DNA of 34,792 nucleotides, taken from the IMG/VR virus record IMGVR_UViG_3300032241_001304, positions 1-34,792 of that record. One strand, 5' to 3'. The DNA comes from a virus. Positions 33,664 to 34,792 of this stretch are shown in pieces; position 1 is the stretch's first letter; each line of letters begins with the position of its first letter. The position numbers and the translations under genes were made by a program. A model generated the notes under the pieces. It had not been told where the DNA came from and ran no database searches. It saw nothing but the letters and a program-made list of their open reading frames with translations.

Positions 33664-34230
33664 ATGGCCAATAAATTTACATACCAAATTTTAAGAGACA
33701 CAGTAACAGAGTCAATTATTAAATTGACCGGCACATTTGACGGTACTGGTCAAGAAGCAAATAATACACGTATTCAAGCAAATACATTGTATGGTGCTTT
33801 AGATGCAAATAATGTTCTCTTACGTACTTCAGCAAGTTTAAGTAATACTGCTTTATCTTATTATGATTTACAATTAACAGGATTAAAATATTTTGTAAAT
33901 TTTCCAGTTTCTGGAACAATTGGTTCAGTTGAAATTTTTTGGAATGGTGGAGCAGCAGGTTCAAGTTCAGCCAACCAATATGCAAATTCAGCAACAATTT
34001 TCCATTTACAAGGACAAGGCGAATTTGGATTAGGAGAACAGTTACCTTCTATTTTAAACAATGCTGCTGGAAATCCTATAGGTGATATAGGAGTTTATAC
34101 AACAGGAGCAACTGCAGGTTGCGCTTATACATTAGTTTTATGTTTACGTAAAAATAATCAAATGTATCAACGTGGTCAGTTTAATGATCCGGCTGCATTT
34201 AACTATGGTAGTTATAAATTAACACCATAA
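33664..34230 (+). CDS. Beta-rich putative virion protein between core and protease genes
   Basis: The 188-aa protein starts YQILRDTVTESIIKLTGTFD, then GTGQEANNTRIQANTL, and looks like a family of uncharacterised proteins in aquatic T4-like phages. It continues with alternating strands (YYDLQLTGLKYFVNFPVSG, then VEIFWNG), a GQGEFGLGEQLPSILNNAAG loop, a GDIGVYTTGATAGCAYTLVL strand pair and a short CLRKNN end. It has no coiled coil and does not resemble gp68, which holds this position in T4. A single beta-sandwich domain is likely. A role in the capsid (decoration or vertex) or elsewhere in the virion is suggested only by position. ATG 33664 lies three bases after the upstream stop, with a weak ribosome-binding site. 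Confidence 0.72.
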   Translation: MANKFTYQILRDTVTESIIKLTGTFDGTGQEANNTRIQANTLYGALDANNVLLRTSASLSNTALSYYDLQLTGLKYFVNFPVSGTIGSVEIFWNGGAAGSSSANQYANSATIFHLQGQGEFGLGEQLPSILNNAAGNPIGDIGVYTTGATAGCAYTLVLCLRKNNQMYQRGQFNDPAAFNYGSYKLTP

Positions 34231-34246
34231 TAAAAAGGTAAAAACA

Positions 34247-34792
34247 ATGAAACTAATTAAAGAAATTTACGAAACTGTAAGTTATATTACCGAAGGAGAT
34301 GACGGTAAAAAAGGACTTTTTATTGAAGGTCCTTTCCTTGTTTCCGAAAAGAAAAACAAAAACGGCCGTTTGTATGAATACAATACGATGAAAAAAGAAG
34401 TTCATCGTTATACTGAAGAATACATTAATAAAAACCGTGCATTTGGTGAATTAGGCCATCCTGAAACACCTACCATTAACTTAGACCGTGTATCACACAT
34501 GATTGTTGGTTTAAGAGAAGATGGTCATCAATGGATTGGTAAAGCAAAAATTTTAGATACACCAATGGGTAACATTGCTCGTCAATTGATTGAAGGCGGC
34601 GCACAATTAGGAGTATCTTCTAGAGGTATGGGCTCATTGAAAAATGTTAACGGTGTTAATGTTGTTCAGCCCGATTTTTATCTAGCCACAGCGGCAGATA
34701 TTGTAGCAGACCCTTCTGCACCTGGTGCTTTTGTACAAGGTATTATGGAAGGTAAAGAATGGATGTTAGTCAATGGTGTTTGGACCGAACAA
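34247..34792 (+). CDS. 21: Prohead protease gp21-like (3' partial)
   Basis: ATG 34247, with AAGGT upstream, opens a frame that runs off the right edge after 182 codons (T4 gp21 has 212 residues). The sequence is that of the T4-type prohead serine protease: GLFIEGPFLVSEKKNKNGRL at the start, the catalytic-His region FGELGHP with His71, then HMIVGL. The catalytic-Ser motif LGVSSRGMGS lies at about 121-130, with ADIVADPSAPGAF after it. gp21 sits in the prohead, digests core proteins and trims the capsid protein after assembly, then destroys itself. Only the C-terminal ~30 residues are missing from the window. Next to the gp67-like gene, this confirms the head-assembly module. Confidence 0.95.
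   Translation, partial: MKLIKEIYETVSYITEGDDGKKGLFIEGPFLVSEKKNKNGRLYEYNTMKKEVHRYTEEYINKNRAFGELGHPETPTINLDRVSHMIVGLREDGHQWIGKAKILDTPMGNIARQLIEGGAQLGVSSRGMGSLKNVNGVNVVQPDFYLATAADIVADPSAPGAFVQGIMEGKEWMLVNGVWTEQ

Overview
The window is one continuous, AT-rich, plus-strand block of late (virion) genes from a T4-like contractile-tailed phage (myovirus). The T4 core order is recognisable at the right: gp13 and gp14 (neck), gp15 (tail completion), gp16 and gp17 (terminase), gp18 (sheath), gp19 (tube), gp20 (portal), a gp67-like core protein and gp21 (prohead protease). The AT-rich composition, the Ala/Asn-rich fibre repeats and T4-type late promoter boxes of the form NATAAATA suggest an aquatic T4-like phage related to cyanophages or pelagiphages. 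No host-specific metabolic gene is present, so the host cannot be named. I found no tRNA, CRISPR array, insertion sequence, integrase or minus-strand gene.

Layout. Positions 2-21362 are a large fibre/adhesin cluster: a collagen-like fibre cut by the left edge; a 757-aa virion protein; a 1014-aa repeat protein; a 139-aa small protein in the same frame directly behind its stop codon; a 1005-aa virion protein; a 2143-aa repeat fibre; and a 1293-aa glycine-rich adhesin-like protein. Positions 21372-23092 hold two enzymes: a 2-oxoglutarate/Fe(II) dioxygenase of the prolyl-hydroxylase-like type and a GT4-type glycosyltransferase. Positions 23111-25843 are gp13-gp14-gp15. Two further small fibre-like genes (25853-27288) sit between gp15 and gp16. 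Then follow gp16, gp17, gp18 and gp19. A strong intrinsic terminator at about 31754-31789 separates gp19 from gp20, the gp67-like gene, a 188-aa beta-rich protein of unknown role, and gp21, which is cut by the right edge.

How the genes work together. Portal, core proteins and protease build and mature the prohead. gp16/gp17 package DNA through the portal. gp13/gp14 close the head and join it to the tail, which is made of gp19 tube, gp18 sheath and gp15. The fibre block supplies host recognition. The dioxygenase and glycosyltransferase sit between the fibres and the neck genes, and a role in modifying fibre proteins is the most interesting hypothesis. Genes are tightly packed. The longest gene-free stretches are 31739-31808 (terminator) and 29390-29450 (late promoter and RBS), so no gap exceeds 300 bases. 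Exact late-promoter boxes overlap or closely follow the stop codons before gp13, gp18, gp19 and the gp67-like gene.

The main oddities are a domain shared between the C-termini of gp14 and gp15, a domain shared between the two largest fibres, exact in-frame DNA repeats that suggest fibre length changes by recombination, and the collagen / hydroxylase / glycosyltransferase combination.
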